From Micromonospora sp. MW-13 (GTDB taxonomy: Bacteria > Actinomycetota > Actinomycetes > Mycobacteriales > Micromonosporaceae): 64,000 nucleotides of DNA. The position numbers and the translations under genes were made by a program. The stretch spans positions 558,001-622,000 of the forward strand of contig NZ_QKKX01000009.1 of the NCBI RefSeq assembly GCF_003434305.1, in the 5' to 3' direction. Positions within the stretch are counted from its first letter, which is position 1. Each line of letters starts with the position of its first letter. Of this stretch, positions 43,475 through 51,834 are shown piece after piece. A model generated the notes under the pieces. That model did not search any database. It worked only from the letters and a program-made list of their open reading frames with translations, and was not told the DNA's origin.

Positions 43475-43560
43475 GCCCCCATCCTGCCTCGGGGATGGGA
43501 CATCCGCGCCCGCCGCAGCGGCGCGGAGGCCCACCGACCCTGGGATCTGTCCGACTGCGG

Positions 43561-43640
43561 GTTTTACGTAATGGAAAGGTAGGCTAATTACGTTAAGTCT
43601 TACTTAACTGCTTGCTTGTATCGGACAACATAAAGTAACT
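43561..43640 (+). promoter_or_regulatory. AT-rich promoter with perfect inverted repeat
   Basis: An unusually AT-rich stretch for this genome. GTTAAGT CTT ACTTAAC (43592-43608) is a perfect 7-bp inverted repeat. TTAAGT (43593-43598), 17 nt, TTGTAT (43616-43621) form a promoter whose -35 lies inside the repeat. TTACGTAA-like sequences recur at 43564 and 43588. It is a strong candidate operator controlling the gene at 43673 and perhaps lhr. Confidence 0.55.
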
Positions 43641-43672
43641 TCACTCGCAGCGCGAGCGGTGGAGGAGGGCGG

Positions 43673-44083
43673 ATGGCGGTCGAGGGGCGAGACTTCGGGC
43701 CAGGCATCGACGTGCTCATCCGCAAGGTCGACGGTCACCTCGCCGCGCTGCGGACCGGCCTGCACGGCCCCGAGCTGGAGCTCGCCGAGCGGCTCGCGTT
43801 CTGCCTGCGGGAGCTGGTCCGGCAGACGGCCCAGTCCAGCGCGGCCGACCGGGGGCAGGTCCGCGCCGCCGTGCACTACTTCGTCCTGCGCCGGGAGAGC
43901 CGGGGCCGGCTGCTCTCCGTGCGCTCCCTCGCCGCCGCCCAGCGCGTGGTCAACAAGGTGGTGCTCCAGCTCGGCCGCCCCGACCTGTTGGTCGAGGCCC
44001 ACCGTGACCTGCTGGCGGAGGTTCGCCGTGACGGGCCCGTCCTGGAGCCGGCGCTGCCGGCCGGGGACGCCGCCCTGCGCTGA
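43673..44083 (+). CDS. Hypothetical protein (136 aa)
   Basis: A 136-aa soluble, mostly helical protein, no family recognised: VLIRKVDGHLAALRTGLHGPELELAERLAFCLRELVRQTAQSSAADRGQVRAAVHYFVLRRESRGRLLSVRSLAAAQRVVNKVVLQLG. The ATG has GGAGGAGGG 3 nt upstream. Monocistronic between lhr (divergent) and the Mrp operon (132 bp downstream), with the AT-rich operator-like promoter above. Confidence 0.7.
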   Translation: MAVEGRDFGPGIDVLIRKVDGHLAALRTGLHGPELELAERLAFCLRELVRQTAQSSAADRGQVRAAVHYFVLRRESRGRLLSVRSLAAAQRVVNKVVLQLGRPDLLVEAHRDLLAEVRRDGPVLEPALPAGDAALR

Positions 44084-44215
44084 CCGTCCGGCGGGTGTCG
44101 GGGCGGGCCGCGTCAATTCCGGCAAAACCGCCCATCAGGCTGCGAACTGGCGTCTGATCGCTCCTAGGCGCTTCCTCCGGGGCGCGCACTGCTGCCACCT
44201 CGACCGGGAGCGCGG

Positions 44216-47059
44216 GTGCTCGTACTGCTGATCCTCCACCTCGTGGTGGCGCTCGTCGCGCCGCTGCTGGTCCGGTGGTGGGGGCCGCGGGCCTGCTATC
44301 TGCTGGCGCTCGCACCGGCCGCCGCGTTCGGCTGGGCGCTGGCCCGCACGCCCGCGGTGCGCGACGGTGGCGCGGTCGTCGAGACGTACCCCTGGGTGTC
44401 GCAGCTACGCCTGGAGCTGGCGTTCCGGATGACCACCCTGTCCTGGCTGATGACCCTGCTGGTCGGCGGCGTGGGGGCGCTGGTGCTGGTCTACTGCGCC
44501 CGGTACTTCGCCACCGGCTCGGTGGGGCTGGCCCGGTTCGCCGCCGTGCTGGTCGCCTTCGCCGGCGCGATGCTCGGCCTGGTGCTCTCCGACGACCTGT
44601 TGCTGCTCTACGTCTGCTGGGAGCTGACCACGGTCTTCTCGTACCTGCTGATCGGGCACAGCACCGAGCGGCGGTCCAGCCGCTGGGCCGCCGCCCAGGC
44701 GCTCACCGTGACCACCCTCGGCGGGCTGGCCATGCTGGTCGGGTTCCTGATGCTCGGCCGGCACACCGGGGAGTACCGCTGGTCCGCCCTCGCGGCGGCC
44801 GACCTGCCGTCCGGTGGCTACCTGACCACGGCCGTGCTGCTGGTGCTGGCCGGGGCGCTGAGCAAGTCGGCGGTGCTGCCGTTCACCTCCTGGCTGCCGG
44901 CGGCGATGGCCGCGCCCACGCCGGTCAGCGCGTACCTGCACGCGGCGGCGATGGTGAAGGCCGGCGTCTACCTGCTCGGGCTGCTCGCCCCGGTGCTCGC
45001 AGCGGCCGGCCCGTGGCGCCCCGTGGTGCTCACCGCCGGGCTGCTCACCATGCTGGCCGGCGGATGGGCCGCGCTGCGCCAGACCGACCTGAAACTGCTG
45101 CTGGCGTACGGCACGGTCAGCCAGCTCGGCCTGCTCACCGTGGTGCTCGGGGCGGGCACCCCGCAGGCCGCGCTCGCCGGCACCGCCATGCTGTTCGCCC
45201 ACGCCCTGTTCAAGGCGGCGCTCTTCCTCGTCGTCGGCGCGATCGACCACAGCACCGGCACCCGGGACCTGCGGGAGCTGTCCGGCCTGCGCCGGCACGC
45301 CCCACTGCTGGCCACGGTCGGGACGCTCGCCGCGGCCTCGATGGCCGGGGTGCCCCCGCTGGTCGGCTTCGTCGCCAAGGAGGCGGTGCTCGCCGCGTTC
45401 GCCGACCGTCCGCTGGTCCTCGCCGGGCTGGTCGCCGGGACGGTGCTGACCGTCGCCTACAGCGCCCGCTTCGTCTGGGGCGCGTTCGCCGACCGGCCGC
45501 CCGCCGCGCCCGTCGAACCGGACCCGGTCCCCGTCGCCATGCTGGGGCCGCCGGCCCTGCTGGCCGCCGCCGGGCTCGTCGTCGGGCTGCTCGCCGGCCC
45601 GCTGGGCCGCCTGCTGCGCCCGTACGCCGAACTGCTCGGCCCGGTCGACGAGGGCCTCGCGCTGTGGCACGGGCCGACCGCCGCGCTCGGGCTCTCCGCC
45701 CTGGCGCTCGGCGGCGGCGCGGCGCTCTTCGCGCTGCGCGGCCCGCTCGCCGGCGTGGTGGAACGGGTCCGCGCGCCGGTGGACGGCGCCCGGGGGTACG
45801 AGTGGCTGACCCACCAGTTCGACCGGCTCGCCATCGAGGTCACCAGCGTCACCCAGCGCGGGTCCCTGCCCCAGTACCTCGGCACCATCCTGATCGTCCT
45901 GGTGGTCGTGCCCGGCGGGGCGATGCTGGCCGCCCGCCCCTGGCGGCAGGGGATCGACCTCTGGGACAACCCGTTGCAACTGGTCGTGGGGCTGGTCATC
46001 GCGGTGGCCGCGCTGCTGGCCGTCGGCGCCCGCCGCCGGCTCACCGCGATGCTGCTGGTCGGGGTCACCGGCTACGGCCTCGCGATGCTGTTCGTCCTGC
46101 ACGGCGCGCCGGACCTGGCGCTGACCCAGTTCCTGGTGGAGAGCGCCACCATCGCGGTCTTCGTGCTGGTGCTGCGCCGGCTGCCCGAGCGGTTCTCCGC
46201 CCGGCCGCTGCGCCGCAGCCGCTGGGTACGCCGGTCGCTCGGCGTCGCCGTCGGCGTGGTGCTCGGCGGCTTCTCCCTGGTCGCGGCCGGGGCCCGGACC
46301 GCGCCGCCGATCTCGCTGGCCTTCCCGGACCTGGCGGTCGCCGCCGGGTACGGGCGCAACGTCGTCAACGTGACCCTGGTCGACATCCGGGCCTGGGACA
46401 CGATGGGCGAGATCTCGGTGCTGGTGGTGACCGCGACCGGGGTGGCCAGCCTGATCTTCGAGCGGTCCCGGACCGGTCCCCGCCCGCGCCGCCCCCGCCG
46501 CACCGAGGCGCTCCGCCACCCGGGGCCGCAGCGGCCGGTCTGGCTGCGCGGCGGACCGACCCTGCGGGAGCACCGCCGGTCGATCGTCTTCGAGGTGGTC
46601 ACCCGGCTGCTCTTCCACACCATCGTGCTGTTCTCCCTGTACCTGCTCTTCTCCGGCCACAACGCGCCCGGCGGCGGCTTCTCCGGCGGCCTGGTGGCCA
46701 GCCTCGCCCTGGTCGTGCGCTACCTGGCCGGCGGCCGGTACGAGCTGGCCGATGCGGCCCCGGTCTCCGCCGGCACGATCCTCGGCGCGGGCCTGGCGGT
46801 GTCGGTCGGCACCGGCGTGGCCGCGCTCGTCGCCGGCCGGTCCGTGCTGGACAGCGTGAAGGTCGACCTCGCGCTGCCGGGCGTCGGCGACCTCCACCTC
46901 GTCACGTCGCTCTTCTTCGACGCCGGCGTCTACCTGATCGTGGTCGGGTTGATGCTCGACATCCTGCGCAGCCTCGGCGCGGAGGTCGACCGGCACATCG
47001 AGGCGACCGGCAAGCGCGAGCGCGGGCTGGTCGTCGACCCGGAGGGGAACCGGCGGTGA
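44216..47059 (+). CDS. mrpA: Mrp Na+/H+ antiporter subunit A (with fused MrpB domain)
   Basis: A 947-aa polytopic subunit homologous to NuoL of complex I. The proton-channel core is at residues 100-400 (LVLSDDLLLLYVCWELTTVFSYLLIGH, LPAAMAAPTPVSAYLHAAAMVKAGVYLL, LLLAYGTVSQLGLL). The C-terminal 160 residues are an MrpB-like domain (TRLLFHTIVLFSLYLLFSGHNAPGGGFSGGLVASLALVVRYLAGG), so A and B are fused and no separate mrpB exists. GTG start with CGGGAG upstream. First gene of a six-gene operon that exports Na+ in exchange for protons and supports alkali/salt tolerance. Confidence 0.93.
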   Translation: MLVLLILHLVVALVAPLLVRWWGPRACYLLALAPAAAFGWALARTPAVRDGGAVVETYPWVSQLRLELAFRMTTLSWLMTLLVGGVGALVLVYCARYFATGSVGLARFAAVLVAFAGAMLGLVLSDDLLLLYVCWELTTVFSYLLIGHSTERRSSRWAAAQALTVTTLGGLAMLVGFLMLGRHTGEYRWSALAAADLPSGGYLTTAVLLVLAGALSKSAVLPFTSWLPAAMAAPTPVSAYLHAAAMVKAGVYLLGLLAPVLAAAGPWRPVVLTAGLLTMLAGGWAALRQTDLKLLLAYGTVSQLGLLTVVLGAGTPQAALAGTAMLFAHALFKAALFLVVGAIDHSTGTRDLRELSGLRRHAPLLATVGTLAAASMAGVPPLVGFVAKEAVLAAFADRPLVLAGLVAGTVLTVAYSARFVWGAFADRPPAAPVEPDPVPVAMLGPPALLAAAGLVVGLLAGPLGRLLRPYAELLGPVDEGLALWHGPTAALGLSALALGGGAALFALRGPLAGVVERVRAPVDGARGYEWLTHQFDRLAIEVTSVTQRGSLPQYLGTILIVLVVVPGGAMLAARPWRQGIDLWDNPLQLVVGLVIAVAALLAVGARRRLTAMLLVGVTGYGLAMLFVLHGAPDLALTQFLVESATIAVFVLVLRRLPERFSARPLRRSRWVRRSLGVAVGVVLGGFSLVAAGARTAPPISLAFPDLAVAAGYGRNVVNVTLVDIRAWDTMGEISVLVVTATGVASLIFERSRTGPRPRRPRRTEALRHPGPQRPVWLRGGPTLREHRRSIVFEVVTRLLFHTIVLFSLYLLFSGHNAPGGGFSGGLVASLALVVRYLAGGRYELADAAPVSAGTILGAGLAVSVGTGVAALVAGRSVLDSVKVDLALPGVGDLHLVTSLFFDAGVYLIVVGLMLDILRSLGAEVDRHIEATGKRERGLVVDPEGNRR

Positions 47060-47529
47060 ACGGGACCGGGACGACCGTGGTGCTGGTGGTGGTCGTCGGC
47101 GTGCTCGCCGGCACCGGCGTCACCCTGCTGCTGGAGCGCAGCCTGACCCGCATCCTGCTCGGCGTCATCCTGCTCGGCAACGGGGTGAACCTGCTGATCC
47201 TGCTCGGCGGCCGGCCCGGCGGGGCCCCGGTGGTCGGCACCGGCCCGGTCGACCGGATGAGCGATCCGCTGACGCAGGCGATGGTGCTCACCGCCATCGT
47301 GATCACCTTCGGGTTCACCGCGTTCCTGCTCGCGGTCGCGTACCGCAACTGGTACCTGGAGGGCAACGACGAGGTGCAGGACGACCTGGAGGACCGCCAG
47401 GTCGCCGAGCTGGCCGCGCGCCACGAACTGCCCGCGCCCGACCTCGGCGGCGAGGGGCCGGACGACGACCCGGAGCAGGTCGCCCCGGAACCGCACCTGC
47501 GCCGGCCGCGGCGGTCGGGGGAGCCGTGA
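47056..47529 (+). CDS. mrpC: Mrp antiporter subunit C
   Basis: A 157-aa NuoK-like subunit with three membrane helices (VVLVVVVGVLAGTGVTLLL; RILLGVILLGNGVNLLILLGG; LTQAMVLTAIVITFGFTAFLLAVAYR). DPLTQAMVLTAIVI is the family signature. A charged cytosolic tail of about 55 residues follows, longer than in Bacillus MrpC. GTG overlaps the mrpA stop (GTGA). Confidence 0.93.
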   Translation: MNGTGTTVVLVVVVGVLAGTGVTLLLERSLTRILLGVILLGNGVNLLILLGGRPGGAPVVGTGPVDRMSDPLTQAMVLTAIVITFGFTAFLLAVAYRNWYLEGNDEVQDDLEDRQVAELAARHELPAPDLGGEGPDDDPEQVAPEPHLRRPRRSGEP

Positions 47530-49040
47530 CCGGTCACCAGGCGCTCGTGCCGCTGCCGGTGGTGGTGCCGCTGCTGGGCGCCGCGCTCACCCTGCTGCTG
47601 GCCAACCTGCCCCGGCTGCAACGCGCCGTCAGCATGGTCGGGCTGAGCACCAGCCTGGTGGTCGCCGTGGTGCTGCTGGTCGAGGCGTACCGGCACGGGC
47701 CGGTGGTGGTGCGGATCGGCGGGTGGCCCCCGCCGGTGGGGATCGTGCTGGTCGCCGACCAGCTCGCCGCGCTGATGGTGGTGGTCTCCTCGGCGGTGAC
47801 GCTGTGCGTGCTGCTCTATTCGATCGGCCAGGGGCGGGGGGACATCGGCGAGTCGGCCCCGCTGACCATCTACCACCCCACCTACCTGGTGCTCACCGCC
47901 GGCGTGACCAACGCCTTCCTCGCCGGCGACCTGTTCAACCTCTTCGTCGGTTTCGAGATCCTGCTGGCCGCGAGCTTCGTGCTGATCACGCTCGGCGGCA
48001 CCGGGATCCGGATCCGGACCGGTTCGACGTACGTGGTGGTCAGCATCCTGTCGTCGATGATCTTCCTGGCCGGGGTGGGCCTGGTGTACGCGGCCACCGG
48101 CACCCTCAACATGGCCCAGCTCGCCCAGCGGCTCGACGAGCTGCCGGCCGGGGTACGGCTCAGCCTCCAGCTCATGCTGCTGCTGGCGTTCGGGATCAAG
48201 GCGGCGGTGTTCCCGCTGTCGGCCTGGCTGCCCGACAGCTACCCGACCGCGCCCGCGCCGGTCACCGCGGTCTTCGCCGGCCTGCTCACCAAGGTCGGCG
48301 TGTACGCGATCATCCGTACCGAGACGCTGCTCTTCCCCGGCGGCCAGGTCACCGGGCTGCTGATGGTGGTGGCCGGGCTGACCATGGTGGTCGGGATCCT
48401 CGGCGCGGTGGCCCAGTCGGACCTGAAGCGGCTCCTGTCGTTCACGCTGGTCAGCCACATCGGTTACATGATCTTCGGGGTGGCGCTGAGCACCGTCGCC
48501 GGGCTGTCCGCGGCGATCTTCTACGTGGTGCACCACATCACCATCCAGACCACCCTGTTCCTGGTCGCCGGGCTGGTCGAGGCGCGGGCCGGCAGCACCG
48601 ACCTGCGCCGGCTCGGCGGCCTGGCCCGGGTGGCCCCGGTGCTGGGGGTGCTCTTCTTCGTCCCGGCGATGAACCTCGCCGGCATCCCGCCGTTCTCCGG
48701 GTTCCTCGGCAAGCTGGGCCTGCTCCAGGCCGGGGTGGCGGTCGGCGGCCCGCTGCCCTGGGCGCTGGTCGCCGCCGGCACGGCCACCAGCCTGCTCACC
48801 CTCTACGCCGCGTCCCGGGTGTGGAACATCGCGTTCTGGCGGACGCCCCGGCTGGACACCGCCGAGCCGGCGGTCCGGCTGCCACCCCTGATGGTCGGCG
48901 CCACCACGGCCCTGGTCGTGCTGGGTCTGGCGCTCACCGTCGCCGCCGGCCCGCTGTTCGGGGTGACCACCGACGCGGCCACCGACCTGCGCGCCCGCAC
49001 CCCGTACGTACGCGCCGTGCTTCCCGGCGGCGTGCCGTGA
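47526..49040 (+). CDS. mrpD: Mrp antiporter subunit D
   Basis: A 504-aa NuoN/NuoM-like proton-translocating subunit: NAFLAGDLFNLFVGFEILLAASFVLITLGG, AVFPLSAWLPDSYPTAPAPVTAVFAGLLTKVGVYAIIR, AQSDLKRLLSFTLVSHIGYMIFGVAL. The conserved Glu (FVGFEIL) and lysines of the channel are present. GTG overlaps the mrpC stop and its own stop overlaps mrpE. Confidence 0.94.
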   Translation: MTGHQALVPLPVVVPLLGAALTLLLANLPRLQRAVSMVGLSTSLVVAVVLLVEAYRHGPVVVRIGGWPPPVGIVLVADQLAALMVVVSSAVTLCVLLYSIGQGRGDIGESAPLTIYHPTYLVLTAGVTNAFLAGDLFNLFVGFEILLAASFVLITLGGTGIRIRTGSTYVVVSILSSMIFLAGVGLVYAATGTLNMAQLAQRLDELPAGVRLSLQLMLLLAFGIKAAVFPLSAWLPDSYPTAPAPVTAVFAGLLTKVGVYAIIRTETLLFPGGQVTGLLMVVAGLTMVVGILGAVAQSDLKRLLSFTLVSHIGYMIFGVALSTVAGLSAAIFYVVHHITIQTTLFLVAGLVEARAGSTDLRRLGGLARVAPVLGVLFFVPAMNLAGIPPFSGFLGKLGLLQAGVAVGGPLPWALVAAGTATSLLTLYAASRVWNIAFWRTPRLDTAEPAVRLPPLMVGATTALVVLGLALTVAAGPLFGVTTDAATDLRARTPYVRAVLPGGVP

Positions 49041-49720
49041 CCGGGGCCCGCCGCCCGGCCTCCGGCGACCCGCGGTCCGTGGGCGGGACGGCCCCGGGGC
49101 CGCCCGGCCCGGCGGCCCGGGGCAGCCGGGCCGCGCGGTGGCGGGACCGGCTGGTGGCCCTCGCCTGGATGGTCGTGGCCTGGAACCTGCTCTGGGGCCG
49201 GTTCTCCTGGGGCAACCTGCTCGGCGGGCTGCTGGTCGGCGCGGCCGTGCTGGTGTTCTTCCCGCTGCCGCCGGTCACCTTCGGCGGCCGGCTGCGCCCC
49301 CGGGCGCTGCTCGTGCTGGCGGGCCGGTTCGTCACGGAACTGGTCAGCGCCAGTATCCACGTGGCCCGCATCGCCGTGCAGCCCGGCTACCTGCCCCGGG
49401 GCGCGATCATCGCGGTACGCCTGCGGGTGCGCACCGACCTGAACCTCGCGCTGACCGCCGAGGCCATCTCGCTGGTCCCCGGCACCCTGATCGTCGAGGT
49501 CGACCGGGAGCGCGGCGTGCTCTACGTGCACGTGCTCGACGTCCGCGGCCCGGCGGACCTGACCGACAGCCGGGACCGGACCCTCGCCACCGAGGCCCGG
49601 ATCGTCCGCGCGATCGGTTCCGCCGCCGAACTCCGCCTGCTGGACACCCCGGCCCCGGACGTGCCCGCCCCCGCCGCCGCAGATCCCGACCCTCCCACCG
49701 ACAGGGGGCCAGACCAGTGA
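49037..49720 (+). CDS. mrpE: Mrp antiporter subunit E
   Basis: A 227-aa subunit. After a Gly/Pro/Arg-rich N-terminus come two membrane helices (WMVVAWNLLWGRFSWGNLLGGLLVGAAVLVFFPL) and the cytosolic MnhE domain (ELVSASIHVARIAVQPGYLPRGAIIAVRLRVRTDLNLALTAEAISLVPGTLIVEVDRERGVLYVHVLD). GTG overlaps the mrpD stop; the first 30 residues are unconserved so an internal start is possible. Confidence 0.92.
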   Translation: MTGARRPASGDPRSVGGTAPGPPGPAARGSRAARWRDRLVALAWMVVAWNLLWGRFSWGNLLGGLLVGAAVLVFFPLPPVTFGGRLRPRALLVLAGRFVTELVSASIHVARIAVQPGYLPRGAIIAVRLRVRTDLNLALTAEAISLVPGTLIVEVDRERGVLYVHVLDVRGPADLTDSRDRTLATEARIVRAIGSAAELRLLDTPAPDVPAPAAADPDPPTDRGPDQ

Positions 49721-49980
49721 CCGTCCTGCTCGCCGCCGTGCTCACCGTGCTCTTCTCGGTGACCGCGCTGCTCGCGCTGACCCGGCTGTACCGCGGCCCC
49801 TCGCTGCTGGACCGCGTGATCGCGGCCGACGTGCTGCTCAACACGATGGCCGGCGCGGTCGCGGCGGAGGCGGCGGTCAACCGGCACGCCACCACCCTGC
49901 CCGTGCTCGTGGTGCTGTCCCTGCTCGGCTTCGTCGGCGCGGTGGCCCTGGTCCGCTTCGCCGTCCGGGAGGAGTCGTGA
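49717..49980 (+). CDS. mrpF: Mrp antiporter subunit F
   Basis: An 87-aa subunit with three helices: TVLLAAVLTVLFSVTALLALTRLYRGPSLLDRVIAADVLLNTMAGAVAAEAAVNRHATTLPVLVVLSLLGFVGAVALVRF. RLYRGPSLLDRVIAADVL is the family signature. GTG overlaps the mrpE stop. Confidence 0.93.
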   Translation: MTVLLAAVLTVLFSVTALLALTRLYRGPSLLDRVIAADVLLNTMAGAVAAEAAVNRHATTLPVLVVLSLLGFVGAVALVRFAVREES

Positions 49981-50315
49981 GCGCGGGTACGGTCGTCGAC
50001 TGGCTGGGCGCGGCCTGCCTGGTCGCCGGCGGCCTGCTCAGCCTCGCCGCCGGGATCGGCGTGCTGCGCTTCCCGGACGTCCTGGACCGGATGCACGCGG
50101 CCACCAAGCCGCAGGTGCTCGGCGTGCTGCTGCTGCTCGCCGGGGTGGCGCTGCGGCTGCGCACGACGTCCGACATCGGCATGATCGTCCTGGTCGCGCT
50201 CTTCCAGTTGGCCACCGCGCCGGTCGCCGCCCAGATGGTCGGCCGGGCCGCGTACCGCTCGGGCCGGGTGGACCGCTCCCTGCTCGACGTCGACGAGCTG
50301 GCGCAGGAGCGGTGA
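49977..50315 (+). CDS. mrpG: Mrp antiporter subunit G
   Basis: A 112-aa subunit with three helices; GVLRFPDVLDRMHAATKPQVLGVLLLLAGVALRLR is the PhaG/MnhG signature. GTG overlaps the mrpF stop. Last gene of the operon; an unrelated CNNM gene follows after a 142-bp structured leader. Confidence 0.93.
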   Translation: MSAGTVVDWLGAACLVAGGLLSLAAGIGVLRFPDVLDRMHAATKPQVLGVLLLLAGVALRLRTTSDIGMIVLVALFQLATAPVAAQMVGRAAYRSGRVDRSLLDVDELAQER

Positions 50316-50349
50316 GGACGTCCTTCAGCGGGCACTCAGCCGACGCCGA

Positions 50350-50457
50350 TAAAATGGGCCACATGATCGACTCTTCTGCCCAGGAGGGCAGCAGTAGCCA
50401 GCCGGGTCGTGCCCGGCATCTTCCCGTCCCGACGGCCCCGGGAGCCCTGAGCGACCC
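50350..50457 (+). promoter_or_regulatory. Promoter and structured leader of the CNNM pair
   Basis: TAAAAT (50350-50355) is the best -10 here, giving a leader of about 95 nt before GTG 50458. The leader is structured (GCCGGG tcgt GCCCGGC hairpin near 50402-50418 and further GC stems). I could not match it to the Mg2+ M-box or the Mn2+ yybP-ykoY consensus. It may be an unclassified metal-sensing leader or simply GC-rich sequence. Confidence 0.3.
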
Positions 50458-51834
50458 GTGTTGATCGTCGTCGGACTTGTCCTCATCACCGTTCTCACCG
50501 CCGCCACGGGATACTTCGTGGCCCAGGAGTTCGGCTACGTCGCCGTGGACCGGGGGCGACTCAAGCAGCTCGCCGACGAAGGCGACCAGGCCGCCGCCCG
50601 GGCGCTCATGGTGACCGGCCGGCTCTCCTTCATGCTCTCCGGCGCGCAGCTCGGCATCACGGTGACCGCCCTGCTGGTCGGTTACGCCGCCGAGCCGTAC
50701 CTGGGCGCGGGGCTGGCCGAGCTGCTCGGCGGGGCCGGGGTGTCCACCGCGGTCGCCCTCCCGCTGTCCGTGGCGCTGGCCCTGCTCATCGCGACCGTCG
50801 TGCAGATGGTCCTCGGCGAGCTGGCCCCGAAGAACCTGGCCATTGCCCGCGCCGAGCAACTGGCCCGGGCGTTGAGCCGGTCCACCCTGATGTACCTGAA
50901 GGTCGCCGGGCCGGTGATCACGCTCTTCGACAAGGCCGCCGTCCGGCTGCTGCGCCGGGTCGGCATCGAGCCGATCGAGGAGCTGCCCAGCGGCGCCACC
51001 CCGAAGGACCTGGAACAGATCATCGCCGAGTCCCGGGAGGAGGGGCACCTGGACGCCGAGATGTCCGACCTGCTCGACCGGGGGCTCGACTTCCGGACGC
51101 TGACCGCCGGGGAGGCCATGGTGCCCCGGGTCGACGTGCACACCGTCCGGGCGCACGAGCCGCTGAGCCGGGTGGTGGAGCTGCTCGACACCGGCCACTC
51201 CCGGTTCCCCGTCCGCGGCACCGAGGGCGTCGACGACCTGGTCGGCGTCGTCGGCATCGCCGACGTGCTGGCGGTGCCCCCGGCCGAGCGCGCGACCACC
51301 CCGGTCAGCGCGGTGGCCGGCCCCCCGCTGCTGGTGCCGGAGACGCTGCCGCTGCCGACGGTGCTGGACCGGCTCCGGGTCGGGCACCGGCAGCTCGCCT
51401 GCGTGGTCGACGAGTACGGCGGCTTCGCCGGCGTGATCACGCTGGAGGACATCGCCGAGGAGTTGGTCGGCCCGATCCGGGACGAGGACGACCCGCCGGA
51501 GCGGGCTCCCGCCCGGCAGGACGACGGCTCCTGGGTGGTACCCGCCCGCTGGCGGATCGACGAGGTCGCCGACAGCACCGGCATCGCCCTGCCCGAGGCC
51601 CCCGAGTACGACACCCTCTCCGGGCTCGTCATGCGCGAGCTGGGCCGGGTGCCCGAGGTGGGCGACCGGCTGGAGATCGCGCTGGTGGTCGACGGCGACG
51701 CCCAGACCGAGCCGCATGCCCTGGTCGAGGTGCTCGCGGTGGACCGGCATGTCGCCGACTCGGTGCGGCTCCGGCTGACCGGGGCCACCGCCGGCAGGGC
51801 GGGCGGCCGGCGCGGCGAGGGGGAGGCGGCATGA
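50458..51834 (+). CDS. CNNM/CorC-type transporter (DUF21-CBS-CorC_HlyC)
   Basis: A 458-aa membrane protein of the CNNM/CorC Mg2+/Co2+ efflux family, often annotated hemolysin. DUF21 membrane domain (GYFVAQEFGYVAVDRGRLKQLADEGDQAAARALMVTGRLSFMLSGAQLGITVTALLVGY), ELAPKNLAIARAEQLARALS, CBS pair (residues 220-335, ending LACVVDEYGGFAGVITLEDIAEELVG) and a C-terminal CorC_HlyC domain (WVVPARWRIDEV to LVMRELGRVPEVGD). GTG start. Overlaps the next gene by ATGA; the pair may work as a heteromer. Confidence 0.9.
   Translation: MLIVVGLVLITVLTAATGYFVAQEFGYVAVDRGRLKQLADEGDQAAARALMVTGRLSFMLSGAQLGITVTALLVGYAAEPYLGAGLAELLGGAGVSTAVALPLSVALALLIATVVQMVLGELAPKNLAIARAEQLARALSRSTLMYLKVAGPVITLFDKAAVRLLRRVGIEPIEELPSGATPKDLEQIIAESREEGHLDAEMSDLLDRGLDFRTLTAGEAMVPRVDVHTVRAHEPLSRVVELLDTGHSRFPVRGTEGVDDLVGVVGIADVLAVPPAERATTPVSAVAGPPLLVPETLPLPTVLDRLRVGHRQLACVVDEYGGFAGVITLEDIAEELVGPIRDEDDPPERAPARQDDGSWVVPARWRIDEVADSTGIALPEAPEYDTLSGLVMRELGRVPEVGDRLEIALVVDGDAQTEPHALVEVLAVDRHVADSVRLRLTGATAGRAGGRRGEGEAA

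Noticed and set aside
43576..43596. IdeR/DtxR iron box upstream of the 136-aa gene
   Set aside because: Only the TAGGCTAA core fits; about half of the 19 consensus positions match and the flanking half-sites are poor, so it is mentioned only as a resemblance.
44405..46996. 863-codon minus-strand open frame opposite mrpA
   Set aside because: Gln/Asp/His/Arg/Gly-rich and motif-free; mrpA on the plus strand is unmistakable.
50350..50457. Mn2+ (yybP-ykoY) or Mg2+ M-box riboswitch before the CNNM genes
   Set aside because: The invariant loop sequences of those classes could not be found.
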